A stretch of 64,000 bases of DNA, from NCBI RefSeq assembly GCF_029784165.1, contig NC_073694.1:50191674-50255673 (forward strand), given 5' to 3'. How positions within the stretch are numbered: position 1 is the stretch's first letter; each line of letters opens with the position of its first letter. The notes under the pieces are model-generated. The model saw only the letters and a program-made list of their open reading frames with translations, searched no databases and was not told the DNA's origin. Position numbers and translations under genes: made by a program. Positions 1 to 10,843 of this stretch are shown piece after piece. The DNA is from Wyeomyia smithii. Taxonomy: Eukaryota; Arthropoda; Insecta; Diptera; Culicidae.

Positions 1-955
1 AAATGTTTAATTTTGTACACGCTGCTTTAGGTATTCTTATGCAAAATGTCAAAAAGTGAGTTATCGGGTACTGGATAATTGAGTAACATTTACCCAAACT
101 TTCATAATTACCATGTTTACTCAGTTTTGAGTTATTATTCATGATGTTTACTCACCCCTGAGTATATGTATATGTCAAAAGTTTTCAACAGCGATATTAT
201 CTGTTTCCGAAGAACAATTGGTGTCGCTTTTTGTTCGTTTGCTAGCAGTAAGTATTTGATCTTTCATCAAATCAATAATTTCCTAATCAATTACATTACA
301 AACAACATGTAACAATATTCCATAACAATTTCAGCCCAATATCATTATGGCAGAGGATTTGAAAACATAAAAAACATCTCTTCAAAATGAACAACCGCAT
401 GTTGTGTGTCCTGCGATGCCGTTTTAAGTCGGGCTTTCATTCGTGATAATGAACGGAAACATTTGTATCGATGTACAGTGCCCAATACATGCAATCGATA
501 CAATTTAAATCCTTCGCAGTGTTTGGTGACGGATGATGACGGGTTTTCTGGTGTGCGAACTGTACAAAAACATGAGCCACAGTTCACGGGCAACTGTGAA
601 CCGGTTGGTTGCCGCATTATATAAAGACACGTGAATGATTTTAAACTTTTATAATGTTTCGATGAAAAATAAATCTATGATTTTGATTGTTCTGAATTTA
701 TTTTATTTATTGAGTCAGATTTACAAAAACCAGAAATCATCAAATTTCCAAATTTAGGCAAACTGGGTAACTTGTACTCATTTTCGTTAATTCCTGGTTT
801 GCATAAACCGAGTAGATTCTAATCAGTTTTTGACGTATGACGCCCTTACTCAGAAGTGAGTAACCGTAAAAGTACTCAAATTAGGGTACCTCCACTTTTT
901 TCAAAAATGGGTCATATCTAACTCACTTTAGAGTAACAAATAATGAGCGTGTATG
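1..955. mobile_element. Element with GAGTAA-rich termini, copy 1 (left end outside the window)
   Basis: The left part (about 40-200) and the right part (about 760-950) carry many short motifs of the type GAGTAA/TTACTC, for example GAGTAACATTTACCC near 92, TTTACTCA at 118 and 150, GAGTAACCG near 860 and TTAGAGTAAC near 930. The same ends occur at 59090-60265: TATGC(A/T)AAA(T/C)GTCAAAAA, ATTTACCCA and AACTCA(C/G)TTTAGAGT...ATGAGCGTGT align between the two copies. Comparison suggests the outermost part of this copy lies before base 1. The interior differs from copy 2 and holds one open frame (406-624). The class is unknown; clustered subterminal motifs are typical of DNA transposons. Confidence 0.5.
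406..624 (+). CDS. Small unrecognised ORF inside the GAGTAA element
   Basis: This is a 72-residue open frame with several cysteines (YRCTVPNTCNRYN, then SQCLVTDDDGFSG and KHEPQFTGNCEPVGC). The C-x6-C start followed by a hydrophobic core and KHEP is loosely like FLYWCH/WRKY-type zinc folds found in mobile elements, but the histidine pattern is incomplete. It sits centrally between the motif-rich ends, which suggests cargo or a decayed element gene. An AATAAA follows at about 670. It may equally be chance; the product is unknown. Confidence 0.2.
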   Translation: MSCDAVLSRAFIRDNERKHLYRCTVPNTCNRYNLNPSQCLVTDDDGFSGVRTVQKHEPQFTGNCEPVGCRII

Positions 956-2729
956 ATTACGACCACTTCTTATTGTAGGTGTGAATAAAACAACCCGCGA
1001 TCATTCTCAGAATTGCGCATAAAGCGGCTCGACGCACCGCAAACCTGCTGTGCTACATTTTTAATTTCTCAACTCAAATAGCTATGTTTTCGAAGCAATT
1101 TCGATTTCGGAGACCCAAAAACGCTTAATTCCCAGCACCGAAACAAAGTTTAAATTTTCCAATCCGCCGCTTTCAAAGGTATATAATTAACCAAATCTTA
1201 TCGATGATGTGCGAAAAGTTGCGCTAGATCGCCCAGGTTCGATAGCGAAAGCGCGTGCGGGAATTTGCTGCACTGCTACGGTTGCCACAAACCCTCTAAT
1301 AAAACGGACAGGCTGTGTTTTTTTCCTCTCTTCAAGCCGGCATGCCATTAGGCTCAGGCCACTCCACGCAGACAGATTAGATCAATGACCACTCGGATTG
1401 TGCGGCATGGCAATCAAGAGCCGGATCGCTTACTTACTTATGCGATCACTACTTGCTTGCAGTTGTTATTGTTTCGCCTGTCAAAGCTCGATCGTAAGGA
1501 GTAGTTTTGGTGCGGCAGTGCCGAGTTTCACACTCCTCCTGGTGGCAAACTGGTCAATAACTAGCAACCACGTCTGTCGAATCGTATGGCAGCTGGAAAC
1601 AGCAACAACATAATTGCTGCTGATTAACCATCTATGTGGAAGCACTTGACAGCTAACATTAAACAAACTTTTTCTTTATGCGTCGCACTTTTTTGTTTAT
1701 TTTTGCTCTGAAATTATTCAGTCTGCAAAAAAAAACGTCACGTTTCACTAGTGCTGATTTCACTTACCATTTCAAGTGGTTCTGTGAAAACATTTTGAAC
1801 AACCCCTAAGCCAGCGACATTCCGTCAACCAAGAGTACACCGTTAGAATACAGGGTAGTAATTAATCTTCATGGGAAACATAGCACTTGTGCACCGGGTG
1901 AGAGAAAAAAAAACAGAGCAAACATTACCCAACCCACTAACCGCATTGGCTGCGCACCGCAAATTAAAGAGCGGAAAAGCAGTTTTTAAAAATGATGCAA
2001 CAATTCTTGCGTGTTTCTCGGCGACTGTTGCGTATATTTTTTTCCGTTGCAGGTTGTTGTTTTTTTTCTCACGTGTGCAGCATACAACACAAGCCAGCCC
2101 TGGCCGAGCGGATTGGTATTCGAGGTGCAGCTCGCAAGACTAATTTGGCTGGTTCTTTCATTTTTATTATTAAGATCTTGAACGCTTGGCGAATTTGCTG
2201 TTCACAGTTCAACCCTATAAAACCGTGCAAACAGGTTGTATCTAAGTAACGATTGTAGCACCCCTAGATGAGAGGCATAACGGATTATTATTTCTTGATT
2301 TGTTTTCACGCTGAATATTGATGACTTTCAATGACAAATTTGAATTACGATAAAAATGTACAACTTCATATTATTTACATACCTCAAGTAATTAACAATC
2401 CCCTTCAGAGTCTCCCAGTGACTCTCCGTATGGCACTGTTGGAACCTACGCATCATCAGAGGATAGGTGCGTTGGTTTCCTGTGACAGCTTCAGTTTTCC
2501 GGTCTGTTGATGGTAATCGAACTTCATTCATATCGAAATGGTACCATGGATCGCACTACTTCAGCTTCTTAATCGTGGACATTTTTCGGCCGACTTTAGA
2601 TCACCATGAAGATAATTGGAGTGTACAAGCAATACAAACAGTCCAGATCATGTGAATCCCGGATTTAGCAGCAACGAGGTTTGGGCTCTCTTTCCGGTTG
2701 AACATCTCCGTGACTACGTTTTGCTGCAA
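956..2729. other. Unexplained AT-rich sequence
   Basis: No domain, repeat pair or convincing exon was recognised. Open frames here (for example 1398-1613, 1871-2143) are short, overlap in several frames and encode low-complexity or hydrophobic peptides with no recognisable motif. I treat the stretch as non-coding. Confidence 0.4.
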
Positions 2730-2833
2730 GGGACCATCCACATTCCACTTGGACAGCTTTGGGGCATATGGGTAGTTGTCCACGGGGGTCAAAATCGTTA
2801 AAAATCTGTCCACGTGGAATGTGCATGGCCTCC
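2730..2833. mobile_element. PIF/Harbinger-type MITE, copy 1 (short)
   Basis: The inverted ends GGGACCATCCACATTCCACT and (reverse complement) GGAGGCCATGCACATTCCAC match the termini of the better preserved copy at 17657-17827. The inside keeps the family's GGACAGCTTTGGGGC and GGGGGTCAAAATCGTTAAAA segments. The copy is degraded and no target duplication can be seen. Confidence 0.6.
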
Positions 2834-3184
2834 AATAAGTATACGACCAGGGCTCTACATTGTCGAAACAAAACAATGAAACTGAATATCTTATGCTGTC
2901 ATTTCGACTCAAACAGGTTCACTTTCATTTTGATTCCTTTCGGCTACTGTCATCGAATCACTTCTTTTTCTCTGTCCCGTCTGTTGTTCATCGGATCATT
3001 TCAAAGTGACGGAAAGAGATTCTTTCCTTTCCTGCAGCGTGTCAATTGATCGCATCGCAAGGTTGGTGATAGTTTTCTAATACCGCAAGCCGTAGTTAGA
3101 ACGGCAATGGCATCCAATAAAAACGTCACGCAAGCTCCTCCCTCTCTTCCTATATATGCGTGATGTACTGTATGGAGGCCTCCT

Positions 3185-3455
3185 GTCTCCGTTAGCACTC
3201 ATTGTCATTTTCAATTGAAAATAGTCATGTGAGAGTGATTCTCCGCTTTCAATTGAAAAGCATTTGTATCAATTTCAAGCCCTTCAATTCTCAAAATCGA
3301 AGCAAAAGCTTTCGACTGGGTTTCATGTGACTCACAAAGTGCTCGAAAATAATACAAAAGCTTTTAAATTGAAAGCGACGCGTCGCGACGGGTCAAAGCG
3401 TCACTATAACCCGATAATTCTCAATTGAAAAATGACAGGCTCTGTATGCGACTGC
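3185..3455. repeat. Short repeat with TTTTCAATTGAAAA ends
   Basis: The stretch begins with GTCATTTTCAATTGAAAA and ends with TCTCAATTGAAAAATGAC, an inverted pair. It contains CACAAAGTGCTCGAAAA, which recurs near 42723 and (as CAAAGTGCTGGACAGGAAAC) near 46920 next to TTTTCAATTGAAAGCG. Three dispersed copies suggest a MITE-like family; borders are approximate. Confidence 0.4.
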
Positions 3456-3715
3456 CCGTTCTATTTAAATTTTCTTTAATTTGTATAATCGGTTCTTGTT
3501 TCCGTAACAATAGTCCCGACCTTAATTATTGTAGCTTTCATTACCTCGAGTTCGTGGAATTTCTTGAACTACTCCGATTTCCGTTTAAGTAGGAAAACCA
3601 TCGCAAAGTGAGAATGGCTGTCAAAGGAGTATACAAAGTAGCAATAGCTGTCCCGTGTGCGTATCTCAATCGGTCCGCACACGTCCGAATGGGTGCGTTG
3701 ACTCAAGCTTCTTTT

Positions 3716-4905
3716 TGCCTTTCTCCTAGAAAGGTATAGCAATCACTGCAAAAACTAAAGGTATAAAAGTGCTCAAAAGGGCCGAATGTCGTATATCACT
3801 CGACTCAGTTCGACGAGCTGAGCATTTTCTGTATGTGTGTGTGTGTGTGTGTATGTGTGTGTGTAACGCTCTCCCAATCTCACTCGATTTTCTCAGAGAT
3901 GGCTGGACAGATTTTCATGAAATTAATTGCAAATGAAAGGTCTAGTTGCCCCATGAGACCCTATTGAATTTTATTGTAATCGGATTTTTAGTTTAGAGGT
4001 TATGTTTAAAAATGTAAAAATCACGAAACATCATTATCTCAGAAAATGCTCAACCAATTTCAACAAAATTGGTTTTAAATGAACGGGCTACCTAAAAAAC
4101 CCTTAAATTTTGAATTTGATAAAGATTGGACATGTGGCTCAAAAGTTATTTACAGAAACGTGTTCTGGAGAGTGTTTAATCTCACTCATGTTTCTCAGAG
4201 ATGGCTGGACCGATTTTCATAAAATCAGTGTCAAATGGAAGGTCTAGTTGCCCCATAAGACCCTATTGATTTGTTTTGCAATCGGACTATTACTTTGCCT
4301 GTTATGTTTAAAAATGTGAAATCCAGCTGTGAAAAGAAACATATTCCGAAGACTACTTAAACTCACTCACTTTTCTCAGAGATGGATGAACCGATTTCCA
4401 CAAAATTAGTGTCAAATGAAAGGTATAGCTGCCTCATAACACCCTATTGAATTTCACTGTAATCGGTTTGTTACTTTGTCTGTAATGTATCAAAATGTGA
4501 AAATCACGAAACTTCATTATCTCAGAAACTACACAACCGATTTGAACAATATTGGTATCAAATGAACGGGCTAGTTAAAGGATAACTAATGAAATATGAT
4601 GATTGAACACGTGGTTTAAAAGTTGTGAAAAGAATAACGAATTTGAAATAGAAGAAAAATCCTTTCCTATAAATAATCGAATCTAAAATGATATTTAATC
4701 GAATGATATATAATCGAGTCCAACCTAAATATGAGTACAGTAACGTTTCGATTGTACCACGATCAAAAACAAATTTCGCGTCATATATTTGAAACCTATT
4801 ATTATATGTGTTTGAATGTTATGTTTTAAATGTTAGGTATGATTTCACTGGCTACCAAAAATTTGTTATTTAGGATGAAAAATAAATTCAGCAAATGTTA
4901 TCAAG
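3716..4905 (+). repeat. Mosquito CCTTTCTCCTAGAAAGG repeat, copy 1
   Basis: The copy starts with the self-complementary CCTTTCTCCTAGAAAGG, followed by AGCAATCACTG...GGCCGAATGTCGTATATCA, a (GT)n microsatellite (about 3834-3862) and three diverged repeats of a module centred on TTTCTCAGAGATGGCTG...AATGAAAGGTCTAG (at about 3890, 4193 and 4373). The same arrangement is repeated at 4909-6350. I recognise it as a very common non-coding aedine repeat; its mobility mechanism is unknown to me. Confidence 0.6.
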
Positions 4906-4908
4906 GTG

Positions 4909-6350
4909 GCCTTTCTCCTAGAAAGGTATACTGCCGTTCCAAGCATAGTTGTCCCAGAGTGCATAAGGTTTGTGTAGAACATGGAACTACTATGATTAGA
5001 ACGGCAGTATAGCAATCACTGAAAAAACTAAAGATATAAAAGTGCTCCAGAGGGCCGAATGTCGTATATCACTCGACTCAGTTCGACGAGCTGAGCATTT
5101 TCTGTATGTGTGTGTGTAACGCTCTTCCAATCTCACTCGATTTTTTCAGCGATGGCTGAGCCGATTTCAATTAAATTAATTGCAAATGAATGGTCTATTT
5201 GCCCCATAAGACTTTATTGAATTTTATTGTAATCGTATTTTTAGTTTAGAGGTCATGTATCAAAATGTAAAAATCACGAAACATCAATATCTCAGAAACT
5301 ACGCACCCGATTTTAACAAAATTAATCTCAAATGAACGAGCTACCTAAAAAATTCTTAACTTTTGAATTTCATAAAGATTGGACATGTGGGTCAAAAGTT
5401 ATGGAAAGAAACGTGTTCTCGAGACTATTCAATCTCACTCATGTTTCTCAGAGATGGCTGAACCGATTTTCATAAAATCGGTGTCAAATGGAAGGTCTAG
5501 TTGCCCCATAAGACCCTATTGATTTGTTTTGCAATCGGATTATTACTGTGCCTGTTATGTTTAAAATGTGAAATCCAGCTGTGAAAAGAAAAATATTCAC
5601 AAGACTACTTGAACTCACTCCTTTTTCTCAGAGATGGCTGAACCGTTTTTAACTAAATTAATGTCAAATGGGAGGTTTAACACCCTATTGAATTTAACTG
5701 TAATCGGACTGTAATTTCGTCTGTAATGTATCGAAATGTAAAAAACCACGAAACTTTATTATCTCAGAAACTACACAAGCGATTTGAACAATATTGATAT
5801 CAGATGAACGGACTAGTTGAGGGTTAACTGATGAATTATGCTTAAACACGTGGTTTCATAATTCGGCTGTCCTATACGTTCCCATTTCATTTGATTATAA
5901 TCGAACTTAAGCAACCGTTATGTATTAAATTGTTAAAACAACGAAAGTCTATTATCTCAAAGATTACACGACTTATTTAACATAACTAGTGTCATACGAA
6001 CGAGTTATCTTTTAAACTTACAAATAACTAACTTCATAACAACTTGATATGTGGTTCAAAAGTTATGGAACGAAAAGAAATTCAAAGACTATTTATAACT
6101 ATACCTGATTTGATCAATACCTCAACATCATTGCCTCAACATGATTAAAATGTGGTACCGTACTATTTGAACGTTCCCGGTATTGATCGTAATTAAATTG
6201 TTCAAAATTAAGTAATTTTTTTTATTTCGCTATTTCTTAAACACCAAACATAAAGAGTGAATATACTTTTGTTGGATTGAAGCGTCCATGTAAATCCATT
6301 TTTATGCATAATAAATTTGAATGAGAAAGGCTGGGTCTGACCGCTAGGTG
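4909..6350 (+). repeat. Mosquito CCTTTCTCCTAGAAAGG repeat, copy 2
   Basis: This direct repeat of the preceding element includes the palindromic head, the GGCCGAATGTCGTATATCAC segment, a short GT tract and the three internal modules (about 5140, 5448 and 5625). The right end near 6326 reads GAGAAAGGCTGGGTCTGACC, complementary to the CCTTTCTC head, so the element may have inverted termini. A 77-bp MITE interrupts its head at 4931-5007. Confidence 0.6.
4931..5007. mobile_element. 77-bp hairpin MITE
   Basis: The inverted termini CTGCCGTTCCAAGCATAGTT and CTGCCGTTCTAATCATAGTA (second read on the minus strand) run about 26 bp and are flanked by TA on both sides. Comparison with copy 1 of the host repeat (AAAGGTATAGCAATCACTG at 3731) shows the sequence is an insertion between AAAGGTA and TAGCAATC. 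The interior is too small to encode anything. Confidence 0.75.
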
Positions 6351-6364
6351 AATTAATTTTGGTT

Positions 6365-7190
6365 TTTAACGAAGCTTTCTTTTGACTCCTTCCATCAAAT
6401 TCTGTACAGCCTTCATGGTTACTTTGTTCGCCGCAGAATGCAAGTTAGCCTCGAACTACATCTCGTTGCCAACTGTCTTCCGTGTCTTCTTGGGCTTGAG
6501 GATAGCCCAGTATTTTTCAGGGTTCATATCCTTTGGCACCACCTGGACGTTGTTCGCGGCATACCACTCCATAATCTTTTTTCCGTAATGGCAAGATGTC
6601 AAATCTGGCCAAAACAGAACGGAACAACTGTGTTGCTTGAGGAAAGGCAATTTCTGCCACTTTTCTTCTTCCAGTTGCCCTATAACATTCCTGTCCAGAA
6701 AGCTGTTTAAAGTCTGCCTTGAAGTAAGTTACATCATCCTGTACCAAGCAATCAAACTTCATCAGGAACTTCACGTACAGCTTTCACGATCGTTATCTGG
6801 CTTAATTCTTTTGCTTATCGTCACGAGTCACGAGTAAGTCCACAGTCGTTTGCTCGTTTTTTAGCTCGATTCACAGTTGTAGACGACACTCCCTGCTTGC
6901 TTGCGATATTTTGGATGTAAAGGGGTCGCCGTTTTTTGCGGCCTTTGGATTATGATTTCCCCCCGATCCTATCTTCTTGGCAGTCGACAAACGATATTTT
7001 CAAACACTTCTTTTACGTTGGTGACGGTTGATTTGACCACATTCAACTATTTCGCCAACTTCGCGAAAAGTCCGGATTTTCACGACGCGTGAACAAAATT
7101 TTGATTTGCTTCTCTTGCTTTGACACAGGGAAGCAGTGGTAATTGGCCTGCATGTGCATTCCACGATTGCAAGTTCCAATGACAACACCC
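6365..7190 (-). pseudogene. Degenerate mariner-type (DD37-like) transposase
   Basis: Read on the minus strand, this region gives broken pieces of a mosquito mariner-superfamily transposase in the right order: an N-terminal part (KIRTFREVGEIVECG at about 7070-7030), then VQDDVTYFKADFKQLSG near 6725-6755 and RKVAEIAFPQATQLFRSVLARFDI near 6590-6670, and a C-terminal part with MEWYAANNVQVVPKDMNPEK and KYWAILKPKKTRKTV near 6470-6570. Several frame changes and a missing block around the last acidic residue show that it is dead. I recall similar motifs in the ITmD37E family of Aedes. Class is fairly sure, subfamily is inference. Confidence 0.6.
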
Positions 7191-7636
7191 ATCTAGTTAG
7201 CCGTAATCGTTTGCCCTCCCTTTACTTTGAGATGGTCGCTAGAGCCGAAATTAAGCTTGAAGATGATCGATCTGGCACTGACCAACTCATAGTACCGAGC
7301 AGTATTCCATGAACAGCACAAACTTGTCGTACGTTGCTTTTTCGATGTCTTCATCTAAGCAGAGCTGCTGATTCGCCAGACCATGTGCCGGCGTACGGAA
7401 CAAGAAATAATTGGAAGACGCAATATTTGGTAAACATGGCTGGTGAGACTAAACTTCTCATTTGAGCATTTATATATAAGTTTACGACTTAGGCATTTTC
7501 TCATACGTTTGCTCGTATAGTGGCCGTTTTTGCGCGGTGCTCTGCTTCATCGCATCAATTGAAATCGATACCGTTTCATAGTGATGATTTCGTTCCGTTT
7601 CAAAAGCTCATGATAAATAACACCGACTGCTAAATA

Positions 7637-9234
7637 TGGGTCATTCCATACGAAGTGTACATACCACTTGGACACGACCATCACCGATTTTGCTCAAAGT
7701 TGGGGGGATTATTCATCTACTGTTTCTTTGGAAAAATCCCAATTTTGGTATCGATTGGATCACCCCCTGCTCTGTGGGACCCCCCTGTTTATTGCAAAGT
7801 CACGCATTTTTTGTTCAAAATCTCTTTTTTCTTTTTCTTACAATTCATAGATGTAAGATGTCCGAAAAATACTGATAGATGATTTTTGAAGAAAATAAAC
7901 CAAGGAGTTCAGAAAAAATATAAGTTTTGACCGGAAGTGTTGCCAGATAAATTATTTTTGTATTTGAAAACTAAATTTACATTTTTCGGCAAATGCAGCC
8001 ATTATGATTTTAAATTTGATAATTTCATCGTATTACTTGGAAAATTTCACATAAGAAACAACTGTCATCCCGAGGTAATATGAGCCAACCTCGAGATATA
8101 ACATTTTTACGAAAAAAGTTGTAAACTTCGTAATTATTTTATTTTATAATTTATAGACGTAAGACACCCGAAAAATAGTGATAAGTGAATTTTGAAGAAA
8201 ATAAACCAAGGAATCAAAAAAAAAAAATTGTTTATGACCGGAAGTGTTGCCAGATAGATTATTTTTGTATTTTAAAACTAAATTTGCATTTTTCGGCCAA
8301 TGCACTATTTTTTTTTTAAATTTGATGATTTCATCGCATTTCTCGGATAATTATACGTAAGAAGCACTTACCACCCCGTGGTAATATGAGCCAATCTTGA
8401 GATATAACATTTTCACGAAAAATTAATTACGAAATTCAGAACTATTTTCGTAAAAATGTCTCGAGATTGGCTCATATTACCTCGGGATGATAATTGTTTC
8501 TTATGTAAAATTTCCAAGGAACACGATGAAATTATCAAATTTAAAATAAAAATGGCTGCATTTGCCGAAAAATGTTAATTTAGTTTTAAAATACAAAAAT
8601 AATCTATCTGGCAACACTTCCGGCCAAAAACAATATTTTTTCTGGATTCCTTGGTTTATTTCCTGCAAAATTCATCTATCACTATTTTTCGGGTGTCTAA
8701 CGCCTATAAATTGTAAAAAAAATTAATTACGAAGTTCACAACTTTTTTCGTAAAAATGCTTTATCTCCAGATTTGCTCATATTACCTCGGGATGATAGTT
8801 GTTTCTTATGTGAAATTTTCCAAGAAACACGATGAAATTATCAAATTTAAAATCAAAATGGCTGCATTGGCCGAAAAATGTAAAATTTAGTTTTCAAATA
8901 CAAAAATAATTTATCTGGCAACACTTCCGGTCAAAACTTATATTTTTTCTGGATTCCTTGGTTTATTTTCTTCAAAAATCTTTTATCAGTATTTTTCGGA
9001 CATCTTCCGTCTATGAATTGTAAGAAAAAGAAAAAAGAGATTTTGAACAAAAAATGCGTGACTTTGCAATAAACAGGGGGGGTCCCACAGAGCGGGAGGT
9101 ATTCCAATCGACACCAAATTTGGGATTTTTTCAAAGTGACAGTAGATGAATAATTCTCCCAACTTTGAGCAAAATCGGTGATGGTCGTGTCCAAGTTTGT
9201 GCTTTTTCGTGGTCACTTGGTGTGGAACGACCCA
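7637..9234. mobile_element. 1.6-kb nested foldback element
   Basis: The two halves are inverted copies. Left end TGGGTCATTCCATACGAAGT pairs with TGGGTCGTTCCACACCAAGT on the other strand, both sides flanked by TA. Each arm also contains two direct copies of a unit of about 308 bp (starts near 7850 and 8157; inverted copies end near 8710 and 9015) with GACCGGAAGTGTTGCCAGAT and CGAGGTAATATGAGCCAA as landmarks. The axis is near 8434. Reading frames in the outer arms (for example around LGHDHHRFCSKLG) appear in both arms and are only mirror images of repeat DNA. Likely non-autonomous. Confidence 0.8.
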
Positions 9235-9420
9235 TATACATGAGCGGGCAGCTCCCATGACTTTTTTCTTTGAGCATCCATCCATTTTTCCTCGAAGGTC
9301 ACGGCGCAGTTGTTTACAGGCCAAAAAATGTCGTTCAACGTTCAAGTTCAAATCATAAGGAACCCAAGTTCCTTGTTACTATAATGTCACCGGTTCATAC
9401 AATATTTGTAGAACTTATAT

Positions 9421-9488
9421 GGGCGGTCGTGCAAGGAGGGATAGGTGAGAGGGTCAAAAATCTGTCCGCGTGGAATGTGAATGGTCCT
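9421..9488. mobile_element. PIF/Harbinger-type MITE, half copy
   Basis: This resembles the right half of the copy at 2730-2833: GGGTCAAAAATCTGTCC(G/A)CGTGGAATGTG followed by ATGGTCC. The other half is lost. Confidence 0.5.
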
Positions 9489-9549
9489 AAAAATATTAGC
9501 ATCCCTGCAGCTGCAAAAGTACAGAAAGCCTTGTCCAAAATCACAGGAA

Positions 9550-9920
9550 TTGCTTGGGTAGAATAAAGAAGCATGACAGTACTTTTACTGCTGATTTTCT
9601 TGAAACACTCAATGTTATGATGGAGAGACATTTCCTAGGATCACGATCCATTCTAGAAGACGAAACGCAGGACTCAAATTCGCCATGTGCTGATTCGACT
9701 ATCGCTAAGACAAATGCGCATTGCATAGCCTGCGATATCTTCACTGAATCGAAACTGAAATGGGCAATTAACTCGTTTGAGCCCTATAAGTCTAAGTTAG
9801 CATTACCTGAAACAAATTGGCCAGACAGATAACAAAATTTGTCGTCTCTGTGTGTTCGAGCGTGAATCCGTAGAACATTTGCTCTGCTACTGCAGTGCAC
9901 TAATACAGTGATATGTCTGC
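9550..9920 (+). pseudogene. LINE ORF2 deletion remnant
   Basis: The first part (9554-9830) translates to a segment ending KLKWAINSFEPYKS, the pre-RT linker of R1/LOA/Jockey-type LINEs, which normally continues PGPDGIFP. Directly after it, another frame gives ICRLCVFERESVEHLLCYCS (about 9838-9895), the CCHC-type C-terminal motif. The RT domain between the two is missing, so this is an internally deleted copy. Clade is uncertain. Confidence 0.55.
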
Positions 9921-10269
9921 CACGAGTACCTAGACTAAAGAAGAGGTATACTAAAAAAGAACGAACTAATGGTGGTAGAGGTTCACATCTTACAAAAAAA
10001 AAAAATCAATCGTTCTTTTATATTTCATTGCTCTTTTAGTACAACTTTCCAATCAAGCATTATGTCATATCTTAAATCCTATAAATCAATTTTGAGCTTA
10101 CTTAATCAATGGTTAACAACATTCCATGCAACACCAGAATACGCAGAACACTTAGAGCACATTGGGCAGCAAAAAACCGGAAATCGCCATCTCGAAATTC
10201 AGACGCCATGTAGTTTATTTCTCACTCTCACTCTGGGCATTATCATGATTCCGTAATTACACATCCTTC

Positions 10270-10843
10270 CCGGAGAGGTGGAGGCGGCAGAGATTGGCTT
10301 TACTGCCGAAGGCTGGGCTGGAACCTGCTGAACACTGCGAGCAAGGTGCTTGAAAGGATTATTCTCATCAGACTGGAGAGGTACACGGAGGGTGTTAAAG
10401 GTCTGACAAGAAACCAGTTCGGTTTCCGGAAGGGCAGATCCACGCTGGATGCTACCCTCTCCGTCACCAAGACGGAGCATACGCTATTGTCACGCTTGAC
10501 GTAAAGTATGCGTTCAATAGCGCCAGTTGGGAGTCGACGACAAGATTCTAGAAAATTTCATCCAGAATCGAGTACTTATTTACAACACGGAGGAGGGTCA
10601 GAAATGCGTCCTAATTACCGCAGGAGTTCCGCAAGATTGTGGAATGTCATGTATGACGGGGTGTTGAAACTCAAGTTTCCTGTAGGAGTTGTGATCGTTG
10701 GCTTTGCAGACGAAATAACGTTAGAGGTCTACGGCGTGTCGATCGAGTAGACGGCAGCGCACTGTATACGCAAGGACGAAGACTGTATGCACTCCAGGAA
10801 ACTGGAGTTGGCGCACCATAAAACGGAGGTCGTGGTTGTGAAT
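10270..10843 (+). pseudogene. R1-clade LINE reverse transcriptase, 5' piece
   Basis: Frames on + give NLLNTASKVLERIILIRLER, GLTRNQFGFRKGRSTLDATL, YNTEEGQKCVLITAGVPQ and LWNVMYDGVLKLKFPVG followed by IVGFADEITLEVYGVSIE: RT motifs in the right order with frame changes between them. The catalytic F-A-D-D box reads FADE. The copy is 5'-truncated (no endonuclease) and stops at 10843, where a hAT element inserted; the protein resumes at 12556 (VVVVN | NRKSEQQAVVRVG). Confidence 0.75.

Noticed and set aside
7636..7875. Open frames with LGHDHHRFCSKLG-like peptide
   Set aside because: They occur in both arms of the foldback element and in several frames; no protein family matches.
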